Shown piece after piece: positions 53,587 to 62,330 of a DNA stretch of 64,000 nucleotides. The number at the start of each line of letters is the position of its first letter. Within the stretch, counting starts at the first letter, position 1. This stretch comes from Bog-473 sp963726005 (GTDB lineage: Bacteria; Actinomycetota; Acidimicrobiia; Acidimicrobiales; RAAP-2). The notes under the pieces were generated by a model. That model was not told where the DNA came from and did no database searches. It worked only from the letters and a program-made list of their open reading frames with translations. The stretch lies in assembly GCA_963726005.1 (NCBI GenBank), contig CAVSAT010000004.1, forward strand, positions 434,001-498,000, given 5' to 3'. The position numbers and the translations under genes were made by a program.

Positions 53587-54150
53587 ATGTCCACTACGAC
53601 CAGCACGGCAACCCTTCCCAAGGCTGGGGTCTACGCCATCGACCCTGCCCACACCGAGGTCGGCTTCATTGCCCGCCACCTCATCGGAACCAAGGTACGG
53701 GGTCGCTTTACCGACGTGTCCGGCACCTTCACCGTGGCGGACAAGCCCGAGGACTCGACGATGGAAGCGGTCGCACAGGCGGCCAGCATCCACACCGGCC
53801 AGGAACAGAGGGACGACCACCTGCGGACGAACGACTTCCTCGACGTCCCGAACTACCCGACGGTCACCCTCAAGAGCACCGGGCTCAGGAGGGTCGACGA
53901 CACCCATTGGGTGATGACCGGCGACCTCACCATCCGCGGCGTCACCAAGTCCGTCGACTTCGACCTGGAGTTCCTGGGCGAGGGCGCATCGATGCAGGAG
54001 GGCAAGAGCGTCGTGGCGTTCTCCGCCCGGGCCGAGATCGACCGGCGCGACTTCGGCGTGAGCTTCAACCACTCCCTGCTCGACGGCAGCGTCGTGGTGG
54101 GCAACAAGGTCGTGATCGAGATCGAGACCGAGGCCGGTCTGAGCGACTGA
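53587..54150 (+). CDS. YceI family protein
   Basis: 187 residues; AAGGAGATG lies 7 bases before the ATG. YAIDPAHTEVGFIARHLIGTKVRGRFTDVSGTF, LRTNDFLDVPNYPTVTLKSTGL, LTIRGVTKSVDFDLEFLG and FSARAEIDRRDFGVSF are the conserved blocks of the YceI lipocalin-like barrel, which binds isoprenoid or fatty-acid amphiphiles. No signal peptide, so it is cytoplasmic here. MarR-YceI pairs are common in actinobacteria. Confidence 0.93.
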   Translation: MSTTTSTATLPKAGVYAIDPAHTEVGFIARHLIGTKVRGRFTDVSGTFTVADKPEDSTMEAVAQAASIHTGQEQRDDHLRTNDFLDVPNYPTVTLKSTGLRRVDDTHWVMTGDLTIRGVTKSVDFDLEFLGEGASMQEGKSVVAFSARAEIDRRDFGVSFNHSLLDGSVVVGNKVVIEIETEAGLSD

Positions 54151-54212
54151 CCTCGATCGGGGCGTCGGCCGGCCCGAAATGAGGACGGCGACGCTAGGTA
54201 CGCTTCCCCGCC

Positions 54213-55871
54213 ATGCCCACTGCACCGGCGGGGAAGCGCGCCGTTCCGGCGACCGAGCTTCGTCCCATCCACCCCGCCGGACGTGAGGACACCTATGTCC
54301 TCGCAGTCGACTTGGGGACCGGTGGGCCAAAGGTCGCGGTCGTCTCGGCGACGGGGCGCATCGCGGCACACGCGTTCCAGGCGGTGGGTCTGGACCTGAC
54401 CGATGACGGTGGGGCCGAACAATCCCCCCTGGCGTGGTGGGACGCCATCGTGTCCTCGACCCGGCGCGCGCTGGCCGACAGCGGCGTGCCGCCGGAGCGC
54501 ATCGTCGGCCTCGGCTGCACCTCGCAGTGGTCGGGTACCGTGCCCGTCGACGACGCGGGGGATCCCATCGGACCCGCCATCATCTGGATGGACTCGCGCG
54601 GGGCCCACGCCGTTCGTGAGACGGTCCGCGGCACGCTCAATGTCCAGGGGTACTCCGCCCCCAAGCTCGCCCGCTGGGTGCGGCGCACCGGCGGTATCCC
54701 GAGCCTCTCGGGCAAAGACCCGGTGGGCCACATACACTTCCTGCGCGAGCGCCGCCCCGACGTCTACGCGGCGACGGCGGTGTTTCTCGAGCCCGTCGAC
54801 TACCTGAACCTCCGCCTGACCGGTTTGGCCCGCGCCTCGCACGACTCCATCACCGTGCATTGGGTGACCGACAACCGCGACATCGGTGCTGTTTGCTACG
54901 ACGACGCACTGGTGGAGTTGGCCGGGCTCGAGCGATCGACCCTCCCGGAGCTGGTGCCGACCGGCAGCGTGCTGGGGGGGCTGGCGCCGGGCCCCGCGAC
55001 CGAGCTCGGGCTGCGGCCCGGGACCCCCGTCGTCGCGGGCACCGGGGACCTGCATTCGGCCGCCGTCGGCTCAGGTGCCGTGGGGGACTTCGACGCCCAC
55101 CTCTACATCGGCACGTCGAGCTGGATCAGCTGCCACGTCCCGTTCAAGAAGACCGACGCCCTGACCAACATCGCTTCCATCCCGTCGGGGATCCCCGGCC
55201 GCTACCTCATCGCGGACGAGCACGAGACGGGAGGCGCCTGCCTCACCTGGCTGCGCGACAACATGCTCTTTCCCGGAGACGCGCTGGCGGCCGGAGGGGC
55301 GCCCGAAGGCTTCTTCGGCACGCTGAACCACTTGGCGGCCTCGGTGCCGGCCGGCTCGCACGGTGTGCTGTTCACCCCCTGGCTCAACGGGGAGCGCTCA
55401 CCGGTCGACGACCACACCATCCGCGGGGGGTTCCACAACATCTCTCTCTCCTCGACCCGCGCCGACATGGTGCGTGCCGTCTTCGAGGGTGTGGCGCTGA
55501 ACTCGGCCTGGCTGCTCGGCGCGGTGGAGAAGTTCTGCAAGCGGCGCCTCGACTCGCTGGCCTTCGTCGGGGGCGGGGCCAACTCGGACCTGTGGTCACA
55601 GATGCACGCCGACGCCATGGGCCGGACCATCCGCCAGATCGCCGACCCGGTGCTGGCGAACGTCCGCGGGGCCGGCCTTCTGACCTTGCTGGCCCTCGGC
55701 CACATCACGCTGGCCGACATCCCCGGCACGGTCGAGGTGAAGGCCACCTACACACCCGATCCGGTGTCGGCGGAGCTCTACGCCGGGCGTTTGAAGGAGT
55801 TCGTGAACCTCTATGAGAAGACGAAGGCGATCCACAAGCGGCTCAACGGGCGTCGGCTGCACGAGGCATGA
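54213..55871 (+). CDS. FGGY family carbohydrate kinase (xylulokinase-like)
   Basis: 552 residues. FGGY N-lobe DTYVLAVDLGTGGPKVAVVSATG near residues 28-50, GCTSQWSGTVPVDDAGDPIGPAIIWMDSRG near 108, catalytic-region VAGTGDLHSAAVGSGAVGDFDAHLYIGTSSW (seen as GTGDLHSAAVGSGAV and YIGTSSW), and the C-lobe VFEGVALNSAWLLGAVEKF with LAFVGGGANSDLWSQMHADAMG. It phosphorylates a sugar or polyol; xylulose, glycerol, or another polyol are all possible. It has a TAGGTA element 12 bases upstream. No sugar transporter is nearby. Confidence 0.9.
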   Translation: MPTAPAGKRAVPATELRPIHPAGREDTYVLAVDLGTGGPKVAVVSATGRIAAHAFQAVGLDLTDDGGAEQSPLAWWDAIVSSTRRALADSGVPPERIVGLGCTSQWSGTVPVDDAGDPIGPAIIWMDSRGAHAVRETVRGTLNVQGYSAPKLARWVRRTGGIPSLSGKDPVGHIHFLRERRPDVYAATAVFLEPVDYLNLRLTGLARASHDSITVHWVTDNRDIGAVCYDDALVELAGLERSTLPELVPTGSVLGGLAPGPATELGLRPGTPVVAGTGDLHSAAVGSGAVGDFDAHLYIGTSSWISCHVPFKKTDALTNIASIPSGIPGRYLIADEHETGGACLTWLRDNMLFPGDALAAGGAPEGFFGTLNHLAASVPAGSHGVLFTPWLNGERSPVDDHTIRGGFHNISLSSTRADMVRAVFEGVALNSAWLLGAVEKFCKRRLDSLAFVGGGANSDLWSQMHADAMGRTIRQIADPVLANVRGAGLLTLLALGHITLADIPGTVEVKATYTPDPVSAELYAGRLKEFVNLYEKTKAIHKRLNGRRLHEA

Positions 55872-55889
55872 CCACCGGTCCCGGCTCGG

Positions 55890-56750
55890 TCAGTCCCGGC
55901 GCACCCGTCGCAGCAGCGAGCGGGTCCGCCCCGGCCCCGGCGAGCCCTTGGTGACGATCAGGACGAGTGAGGTGGTCACATGGCCACCCAGTTGGGTGCG
56001 GAGGTGGACGTCGGTGTATGGCGGCACGTCGACGTGGAGGTCCTCGGGGGTAGTGCCCTCGCGGAAGTCGATGTCGACGGCGTGTCCGGCCCCCCGCAGT
56101 CGGTCGATCAGCGACTCGATGTCGCGGCGCCGGTAGAAGACGGTGCCGCCCGCCTCGACTGTCACGTCGTTGGATGACACGAGGTACTCCGTGCTGTGCA
56201 CAGCCGTCCCTCCGGGCGCGAGGCACGCCATCTGGTTGACGACGAAGTCCATCCCGGCGGCCAGCGTGCCCAGGTGCTCGAGGGCGCACGAGGACCATGT
56301 GAAGTCGAAGTCACGCAGGTCGCGTGGTATGGCATTCATATCGACGTCGCGGTAGCGCACGCGGCGCACGAACTCGTCCTCGGGGCACAGTCCGAACGTG
56401 TTCAGATTCGGCAGTCCGCCGGCCCACTCCACCGCTGAGTCCGTCCAGCCCGTCGAAACCGCCATGTCGTGGGGCTGGTCGGAGGCAACGAGCTCACAGC
56501 CCTGGGCCGCGAAGAGGGCGACCAGGGGCTCCTGGCCCACGCCGAAGCCGAGACCCGACCTGCCTGGTCCCAGGAGGTCACGTTCGCGAAGTGCTTCGGC
56601 GATGAAGAGCCATTCCCACATCTTGCGGTGGAGCAGGACGTCGCGAGGGTCCTCGTCCGTTGCCGTCCACATCGGACGGAGGCGCCGGGCCCAGGCCACA
56701 AGTGCGGGAGAGCGGAGCGAGTCGACCGAGCACAGTTGCGAGCGCAGCAT
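55890..56750 (-). CDS. SAM-dependent methyltransferase-like protein
   Basis: 286 residues. GLGFGVGQEPLVALFAAQGCELVASDQPH near residue 65 is an SAM-binding motif I region, followed by FDFTWSSCALEHLGTLAAGMDFVVNQMACLAPGGTAVHSTEY (seen as WSSCALEHLG and LAPGGTAVHSTEY), the class I Rossmann post-motifs. The acceptor substrate is unknown. The N-terminal 50 residues (KMWEWLFIAEALRERDLL) are typical of a family often found in glycan or O-antigen methylation clusters; the neighbours here do not support that. Confidence 0.78.
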   Translation of the reverse strand: MLRSQLCSVDSLRSPALVAWARRLRPMWTATDEDPRDVLLHRKMWEWLFIAEALRERDLLGPGRSGLGFGVGQEPLVALFAAQGCELVASDQPHDMAVSTGWTDSAVEWAGGLPNLNTFGLCPEDEFVRRVRYRDVDMNAIPRDLRDFDFTWSSCALEHLGTLAAGMDFVVNQMACLAPGGTAVHSTEYLVSSNDVTVEAGGTVFYRRRDIESLIDRLRGAGHAVDIDFREGTTPEDLHVDVPPYTDVHLRTQLGGHVTTSLVLIVTKGSPGPGRTRSLLRRVRRD

Positions 56751-56857
56751 GAGCGGCCGACCTTACCGGGGGTGACCACGTGGGACGGGCTGTCTCTGGG
56801 TGACCCGACCGGTGCGCAGCCCCCGCGAACGGGGTCCGACGACGGCAGCCCCCCGCC

Positions 56858-58216
56858 CTACATCCGTTCGAAATTCCGGGCCAGCTCCCAGTCGGACACA
56901 TGACGGTTGCTCGCCAGCCACTCCTGCTCCGCCGTGTTGAGCAGGTGGTGGTGGACGTCGGGCCCGAAGGCTTCGAGCGCCACCCGGGAATCGCGCAGCT
57001 CGGCGATCGCCTCCACGAGGGTCGACGGGATCCGGGGCACGTCCGTCGCCTCGTAGGCATTACGGGGGTACGCGTCACCAGGCTCGAGCTCGTGATCGAT
57101 CCCGTAGAGGCCCCCGGCGATGGCGGCGGCCAGGACGAGATAGGGGTTCACGTCGGCCCCGGGGATGCGCGACTCCACCCGCCGCCCGGCGCCGTGCCCG
57201 ACGAGGCGAAAGCCGCACGTCCGGTTGTCCTCACCCCAGACCGCCGCCGTCGGAGCCCAGCTGCCCGGCACGTAGCGCCGATAGGAGTTGAGCGTGGGCG
57301 CGGCGCACCAGGCCAGTTCGCGTGCCGCGTGGAGCTGGCCGGCGAGGAAGCGGCGCCCGACGGGCGACAACCCGGTCGGGTGGGACGGGTCCGCCATCAG
57401 GGGGTCACCGCTCGTGGCGTCCCAGAGGCTCGTGTGCACGTGGCAGGACGAGCCCACGTCGTCCATGGTCCACTTGGCCATGAACGTCGCGGCGCGACCT
57501 TCCTGGGCGGCGATCTCCTTGATCCCGTTCTTGAACACCAGGTGGTGGTCGGCCGTGACGAGCGCTTCGTCGTAGGTGACGTTGACCTCGTGCTGCCCTC
57601 GTCCGGCCTCGCCCTTGGAGAATTCGACTGGGATCCCCGCGCCCCGCATCTCGTTGCGGATACGGCGCAGGACGTACTCCTCGCGCGTCGTCTGCAGCAG
57701 CTGGTAGTCCTCAATGGTCGAGGTGTGCGGCGTCAGCCCCTTCCAGCTCTTCGCGTCGGCCTCCTCATACGAGTCGTGAAAGAGGAAGAACTCGAGCTCG
57801 GTCGCACTGCACACGCGCAGCCCACGCTCGGCCGCTCGTTCCAGCTGCCTGCGCAGGATCTGCCGGGGGGAAACCTCGATCGGCGCGCCGGACTCGTCAC
57901 TGAGGTCGCAGATCACCATCGCCGTTCCTTCCAGCCAGGGGATGCGTCGCGCGGTGGCGTAATCCGGGCGGCACACGAAGTCGCCGTAACCGGTGTCCCA
58001 GTTGGTGAAGCGGTACCCGGGCAGGGGATTCATATCGACGTCCACGGCGAGGAGGTAGTCGCACGCCTCTATCCCATGGTCCGCGACGTGCGAGGCGAAG
58101 AAGTCAGACGTGACCCGCTTTCCCACCGGACGCCCGTGCATGTCGGGGAACGCCACCACAACAGTGTCGACGGATCCGTCGGCGATACCCTCATCGATGA
58201 GCTGGCGTCCTGGCAT
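56858..58216 (-). CDS. puuA: Glutamine synthetase family protein, gamma-glutamylpolyamine synthetase-like
   Basis: 452 residues from the ATG at 58216; a GTG 18 codons earlier would include the promoter. GS landmarks: VVVAFPDMHGRPVGKRV, SATELEFFLF (metal Glu), EFSKGEAGRGQHEVNVTY, SSCHVHTSLWD, PGSWAPTAAVWGEDNRTCGFR and EAFGPDVHHHLLN. It is a GlnA type III-like enzyme lacking the Tyr-adenylylation motif, like PuuA and GlnA3. Those ligate glutamate to putrescine or other amines. Divergent from the puuD-like hydrolase across 89 bp, which strongly supports gamma-glutamyl amine degradation. Confidence 0.85.
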   Translation of the reverse strand: MPGRQLIDEGIADGSVDTVVVAFPDMHGRPVGKRVTSDFFASHVADHGIEACDYLLAVDVDMNPLPGYRFTNWDTGYGDFVCRPDYATARRIPWLEGTAMVICDLSDESGAPIEVSPRQILRRQLERAAERGLRVCSATELEFFLFHDSYEEADAKSWKGLTPHTSTIEDYQLLQTTREEYVLRRIRNEMRGAGIPVEFSKGEAGRGQHEVNVTYDEALVTADHHLVFKNGIKEIAAQEGRAATFMAKWTMDDVGSSCHVHTSLWDATSGDPLMADPSHPTGLSPVGRRFLAGQLHAARELAWCAAPTLNSYRRYVPGSWAPTAAVWGEDNRTCGFRLVGHGAGRRVESRIPGADVNPYLVLAAAIAGGLYGIDHELEPGDAYPRNAYEATDVPRIPSTLVEAIAELRDSRVALEAFGPDVHHHLLNTAEQEWLASNRHVSDWELARNFERM

Positions 58217-58305
58217 GCGCCATGTTGACCCCACCGCTGACGGTCGTCCAACCGTAGGTACGCTGGACACGTGAAAATGCTCCGGGCGCGGTCAGGATCA
58301 GACGC

Positions 58306-59052
58306 GTGATCCCGCTCATCGGAGTCTCCACCTACGTGGTGGATGCTCGGTGGGGCGCCTGGGAGCGCCACGCCGCCGTCCTGCCCGAGTCCTACTTCGA
58401 GCTGGTCGCCGCGGCAGGCGGCCGGCCGCTGCTGCTCCCCCCACCGAAGAGCGCCCCGGGCGGCCCCGGAGCCGGGGCCGACGAAGTGATCGAGGTGCTC
58501 GACGGCCTCGTCCTCACCGGAGGGGGCGACGTCGACCCGCTCGCCTACGGCGAGGAGCCTGTGCCCGAGGTGTCCGGCGTCAACCCGAACCGTGACACCA
58601 GCGAGCGAGCCCTACTCGCCGCCGCCCTCGATGCGGACATGCCGGTGCTCGCCATCTGCCGGGGTTGCCAGGTCCTCAACGTCGAGCTGGGCGGCACGCT
58701 GCACCAGCACCTGCCCGACGTGGTGGGCCACCTCGCCCACCGCAGCGCGCCCTATGTCTTCGGCGACGTCGAGGTCCAGACCGTGCCGGGCTCCATCGCC
58801 GCCGGTGTGTTCGGGAGCACGGCGACGGTGCGCTGCTCGCACCATCAGGCGATTCGCGCTCTCGGTGACGGACTCGTCGCCACCGCCTCCACCCCCGACG
58901 GCGTGGTCGAGGCGGTCGAGCTGCCTTCGGCCCGCTTCGTCCTCGCGGTGCAGTGGCACCCCGAGGAGGGGTGGGACCAGCGGCCCTTCGACGCGCTCGT
59001 GCGTGCGGCCCGGGACTACAGCGACGAGCGGTCGGCGCGCAGGAGCGCGTGA
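58306..59052 (+). CDS. puuD: Gamma-glutamyl-gamma-aminobutyrate hydrolase (class I GATase, PuuD-like)
   Basis: 248 residues from GTG. PLIGVSTYVVDARWGAW start, LVLTGGGDVDPLAYGE, catalytic Cys in VLAICRGCQVLNVELGGTLHQHL near 115, and the His/Glu partners in VLAVQWHPEEGW near 210. The family hydrolyses gamma-glutamyl-GABA to glutamate and GABA. Divergent from the puuA-like gene. The next gene, an SDR, starts 13 bp after the stop. Confidence 0.9.
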   Translation: MIPLIGVSTYVVDARWGAWERHAAVLPESYFELVAAAGGRPLLLPPPKSAPGGPGAGADEVIEVLDGLVLTGGGDVDPLAYGEEPVPEVSGVNPNRDTSERALLAAALDADMPVLAICRGCQVLNVELGGTLHQHLPDVVGHLAHRSAPYVFGDVEVQTVPGSIAAGVFGSTATVRCSHHQAIRALGDGLVATASTPDGVVEAVELPSARFVLAVQWHPEEGWDQRPFDALVRAARDYSDERSARRSA

Positions 59053-59065
59053 CCGAGCCACGCCC

Positions 59066-59878
59066 GTGCCAGTGCCCGTGAACCGGCCGGTGGCGGTGGC
59101 CGGCCGGGTTGCGGTTGTCACCGGCGCCAGCCGCGGGCTCGGGGCGGGCCTGGCGGTGCACTTTGCCGGGTCGGGCATGCACCTTGGGCTGTGCTCCCGA
59201 CACCGGCCGATCCTGGTCGCGCGCACGCGGCCCACCGCACACGACGGCCACATCGTCTCGTCCGAACGACCGGTCCTGTCCGCCGTCGACGTAACCGATC
59301 GGCCCGCGTTGGACCGTTTCGTCGCAGAAGTCGTGGCTCGATTCGGCCGCATCGACCTGTGGGTGAACAACGCCGGCCTGCTCGGGCCCATCGGCCCACT
59401 GGTCGAGGCCGATCCGGTGGAGCTGGCGCGCACCGTCGCGGTCAACGTCACTGGCACCCTGAACGGGACGGCCGTGTTCGCCGAGCACGTCCGCTCTCGG
59501 CCCGGCCCCGGCGTGCTCGTCAACATCTCGTCGGGCGCCGGGACGACCCCGTACGCGGGCTGGGCCGCCTACTGCGCGTCCAAGGCGGCGGTGGACCAGC
59601 TCACCCGTGTTGTGGCGATGGAGGAAGCGGACCAGGGCCTACGCGCCTACTCGGTGTCGCCCGGCCTGGTGGACACGGACATGCAGACGGCCATCCGCGC
59701 CGCTGACGAGGCATCGTTTCCCGAGGTGGAGCGTTTCCGCCGCGCCGCGGCGGAGCACCGGTTCAACTCCCCGGCCTGGGTGGCCGAGCACATCCTCACC
59801 ATCGCGTTCGGGCAGGAGCGACCCGAGAAAGTGACGCTGCGCATCCCGGATCAGGCCGTGTCCGGCCTGGCCGGATAA
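59066..59878 (+). CDS. Short-chain dehydrogenase/reductase
   Basis: 270 residues. Three in-frame GTG codons (59066, 59072, 59078) are possible starts; the first is used. GRVAVVTGASRGLGAGLAV, WVNNAGLLGPIGPLVEADP, LVNISSGAGTTPYAGWAAYCASKAAVDQL (Ser, Tyr, Lys) and AYSVSPGLVDTDMQT. Substrate unknown. Downstream of puuD, probably the same transcript, though a link to amine degradation is not apparent. Confidence 0.87.
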   Translation: MPVPVNRPVAVAGRVAVVTGASRGLGAGLAVHFAGSGMHLGLCSRHRPILVARTRPTAHDGHIVSSERPVLSAVDVTDRPALDRFVAEVVARFGRIDLWVNNAGLLGPIGPLVEADPVELARTVAVNVTGTLNGTAVFAEHVRSRPGPGVLVNISSGAGTTPYAGWAAYCASKAAVDQLTRVVAMEEADQGLRAYSVSPGLVDTDMQTAIRAADEASFPEVERFRRAAAEHRFNSPAWVAEHILTIAFGQERPEKVTLRIPDQAVSGLAG

Positions 59879-59889
59879 GGTCTTCGGCC

Positions 59890-60033
59890 ATGCCCAAGTC
59901 CGGTGCCCGCAGCGTGGTCAAGCCGGTGGCGGCGGCCGCCGTCACGCTGGGGACGATCGCCAGCATCTGGTGGTTCGCGCTGAAACCCCGCCGCAAGGCC
60001 AAGGGCGCCGGGATCACGAACGAGAAGAAGTAG
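59890..60033 (+). CDS. Small single-pass membrane protein, 47 residues
   Basis: ATG PKSGARSVVKPVAAAAVTLGT, then a hydrophobic stretch (AVTLGTIASIWWFALK, residues 17-32) and a basic tail (PRRKAKGAGITNEKK). Positively charged end inside. 11 bp after the SDR stop. No family recognised; the charge and helix pattern look like a real protein and codon use matches the neighbours. Confidence 0.6.
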   Translation: MPKSGARSVVKPVAAAAVTLGTIASIWWFALKPRRKAKGAGITNEKK

Positions 60034-60045
60034 GCGTCGTCCGTC

Positions 60046-60867
60046 TCATCCGGCCGGTGGCAGTCCCGCCGTGAGCGCCGGCAGGCACGCGCCGATCGGC
60101 CCCTCGACGATCACGTCGGCCATCGAGTCCATCTCGGTGGGGCCGCCGTTCATAATGATGAGCACGGCGCCGTGGCGCACCGCGACGGGCACCACCCCGG
60201 CCGCGGGGAACACGGCCAGGGTCGAGCCCACCGCCAGCAACAGGTCGCACGCCGCCGCGGCCTCCTCCGCCCGGAGCAGGTCGTCGGCCACCAGGCTCTG
60301 GCCGAAGCTGATCGTCGCCGATTTGAGGATCCCCCCGCACGCGCCGCCGCCGTTCCCCGCCACGGGCACCGTGCAGGCCGGGTCCGCGTCGCCGGCCCGC
60401 ACCCGCGCGTGGACCGGCTCGGCCGGCTGGCGGTCGCCGCAGCGCAGGCACACGACGTCGAGGGCGGTGCCGTGGATCTCGACGATCCGTGCCGGGTCCG
60501 TGCCCGCCTTCTGGTGGAGCCCGTCGATGTTCTGGGTCACGAGCACGTCGAGGCGGCCGGAGCGCTCCAGCTCGACGAGGGCGCGGTGCCCGGCGTTGGG
60601 CTCCGAGTCCCACATCGGCGAGGTGAGGCGGTTCTGCCAGGATCGCCGCCGCAGGTCGGGGTCGGTCACATAGGCCTGGAGCGTGGCCGCCTTCTCGGCC
60701 GCCGGGTTCTTCGTCCAGAGCCCCTGGGGCCCGCGGAAGTCCGGGATGCCCGAGTCGGTCGAGATGCCGGCGCCGGTCAGCACGACGACGCGGCGGGCCC
60801 GCTCGAGCAACGCGCGGGCTCGTGCGATCGCCGCGGACGGCAGAGGCAGGGAGGAGTCCGTCTCCAT
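60046..60867 (-). CDS. Sir2-family NAD-dependent protein deacylase
   Basis: 273 residues from the ATG at 60867. VVVLTGAGISTDSGIPDFRGPQGLW (NAD site), TQNIDGLHQKAG with the catalytic His block IVEIHGTALDVVCLRCGD, ATISFGQSL, and LLLAVGSTLAVFPAAGVVPVA. The zinc ribbon has CLRC, then PACTVPVAGNGGGACGG, so the second pair is separated by 12 residues rather than 2, an atypical zinc knuckle. It may remove acyl groups from lysine, for example to control acyl-CoA synthetases like the divergent neighbour. Confidence 0.92.
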   Translation of the reverse strand: METDSSLPLPSAAIARARALLERARRVVVLTGAGISTDSGIPDFRGPQGLWTKNPAAEKAATLQAYVTDPDLRRRSWQNRLTSPMWDSEPNAGHRALVELERSGRLDVLVTQNIDGLHQKAGTDPARIVEIHGTALDVVCLRCGDRQPAEPVHARVRAGDADPACTVPVAGNGGGACGGILKSATISFGQSLVADDLLRAEEAAAACDLLLAVGSTLAVFPAAGVVPVAVRHGAVLIIMNGGPTEMDSMADVIVEGPIGACLPALTAGLPPAG

Positions 60868-60891
60868 GGCAGCCGCAATCGTGGCACGGCA

Positions 60892-60897
60892 TACGCT
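60892..60897 (+). promoter_or_regulatory. Candidate -10 hexamer of the acyl-CoA ligase gene
   Basis: TACGCT ends 6 bases before the ATG at 60904; predicted leaderless start. No Shine-Dalgarno sequence is seen. Confidence 0.45.
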
Positions 60898-60903
60898 TCC
60901 TCG

Positions 60904-62325
60904 ATGCCCGGCCCCGCCCCCACGGTCGAGCTGCTCCACGCCGCCGACGCCGAGGACCGCCAGCGCCGGGCGGCCGGCGCCCTGCTCGCTCGGGGCTGCG
61001 GACGGGGCGACCGGGTGGCCTTCGCACTCGGGTCGTCGGCCGACCTCATCTGCGCGGTGCTCGGGGCGGCTCGCGTCGGCCTCATCCCGGTGCTGTTGAA
61101 CGCAACGCTGACCCCGGTCGAGCGCGACCTCCTGGCCGACGACGCGTGGCCGGCCTTGCGCATCTTCAACGCGGCCCAGCTGGCGGGCCTGGGCGAGGGC
61201 CCGCCCGTCGATCTGGCGCCGCACCCGCTCACGAGGCCGATGCACTACACCTCGGGCACCACCGGCCGGCCCAAGGGTGTGACGACGGGAATCTGGGACG
61301 AGCCGACGGCCCGCGCCGTCTTCGAGGACGAGGCGTCGGTCTGGCACTTCGATCGGAGCGACATGCACCTGGTGTGCTCGCCGATGTACCACACCGTCTC
61401 GGTCCGGTTCTGCACGGGCACGCTGCTCTCGGGAGGAAGCCTTGTCGTCCTGAGCCGTTTCGACGCCGGGACGGCGCTGTGCGCTCTCCGACGTCAGCGC
61501 CCGACGACGACGTTCCTCGTCCCGACGCACCTGCAACGGATCCTGCAAAGCCCCGAGTTGGGCGACGACGAGCGCTTCGACTTCCTGCGCCTCCTCGCCC
61601 ACGCCGGCGCGCCCTGCCCCGAGTCGGTGAAGCGCGCCACCATCGCACGCGTCCGCCCCGGTGGCGTCTGGGAGTTCTACGGCTCGACCGAGGCCCAGTT
61701 CACGGTCTGCTCGCCCGAAGAGTGGCTCGAACGGCCCGGCACGGTCGGCCGGGCCCGGCCCGGGCGACGGCTCTCCATCCTCCCGCTGACGGAGGACGCA
61801 TCCGAAGACGCCGGTGCCGACGGGACCATCTGGTGCGAGATGCCCCCCTTCGCCCGCTTCAGCTACTGGGGCGACCCCGACGCCACGCGGGCGGCGTGGA
61901 GCGGCTCGGCGTGCACGGTCGGTGACCTGGGCCGCCTCGATCCCGACGGCTACCTCTACCTCACCGGCCGCCGCGACGACCTCATCATCAGCGGCGGCGT
62001 CAACGTCTACCCGGCCGAGATCGAGAACGTGCTGGCGGCCGTGGAGGGAGTGCGAGAGGTGGCCGTGTTCGGCCTGCCCGACGAGCAGTGGGGCCAGCGC
62101 GTCTGTGCGGCCTACGTCGCCGACGGCCCCGGCGCCCCGGCCCGTGGTTCGGCCGTCGAGGATGCCCTGCGGGCCGCCGCCTCGGCCCGCCTCGCCCCGT
62201 ACAAGCGGCCCAAGACCTACCTCGCCGCCTCCGACCTGCCCCATACCGCCACCGGCAAGCTGATGCGCCGCGCCGTCCCCGAGCACCTGGGCCTCGCCGG
62301 CGACCGGCAAGCAGAAGCCGGGTAG
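60904..62325 (+). CDS. AMP-dependent acyl-CoA synthetase
   Basis: 473 residues, somewhat shorter than the usual 500-550 because the N-terminal lobe is trimmed. MHYTSGTTGRPKGVTTG (ATP site), FYGSTEAQFTVCSPEEW (adenine site), VGDLGRLDPDGYLYLTGRRDDLIISGGVNVYPAEIENVL (seen as GDLGRLDPDGYLYLTGRRDDLI), and catalytic Lys in LPHTATGKLMRRAVPEH. Makes an acyl-CoA; substrate unknown. Sir2 lies divergent, an arrangement also found for acetyl-CoA synthetase regulation. Confidence 0.91.
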   Translation: MPGPAPTVELLHAADAEDRQRRAAGALLARGCGRGDRVAFALGSSADLICAVLGAARVGLIPVLLNATLTPVERDLLADDAWPALRIFNAAQLAGLGEGPPVDLAPHPLTRPMHYTSGTTGRPKGVTTGIWDEPTARAVFEDEASVWHFDRSDMHLVCSPMYHTVSVRFCTGTLLSGGSLVVLSRFDAGTALCALRRQRPTTTFLVPTHLQRILQSPELGDDERFDFLRLLAHAGAPCPESVKRATIARVRPGGVWEFYGSTEAQFTVCSPEEWLERPGTVGRARPGRRLSILPLTEDASEDAGADGTIWCEMPPFARFSYWGDPDATRAAWSGSACTVGDLGRLDPDGYLYLTGRRDDLIISGGVNVYPAEIENVLAAVEGVREVAVFGLPDEQWGQRVCAAYVADGPGAPARGSAVEDALRAAASARLAPYKRPKTYLAASDLPHTATGKLMRRAVPEHLGLAGDRQAEAG

Positions 62326-62330
62326 ACGGG

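Noticed and set aside
60046..60867. Sir2 as part of an anti-phage defence system (Thoeris, pAgo-Sir2, DSR)
   Set aside because: The protein is a stand-alone canonical deacylase with no TIR, Argonaute, HerA or other defence partner nearby.
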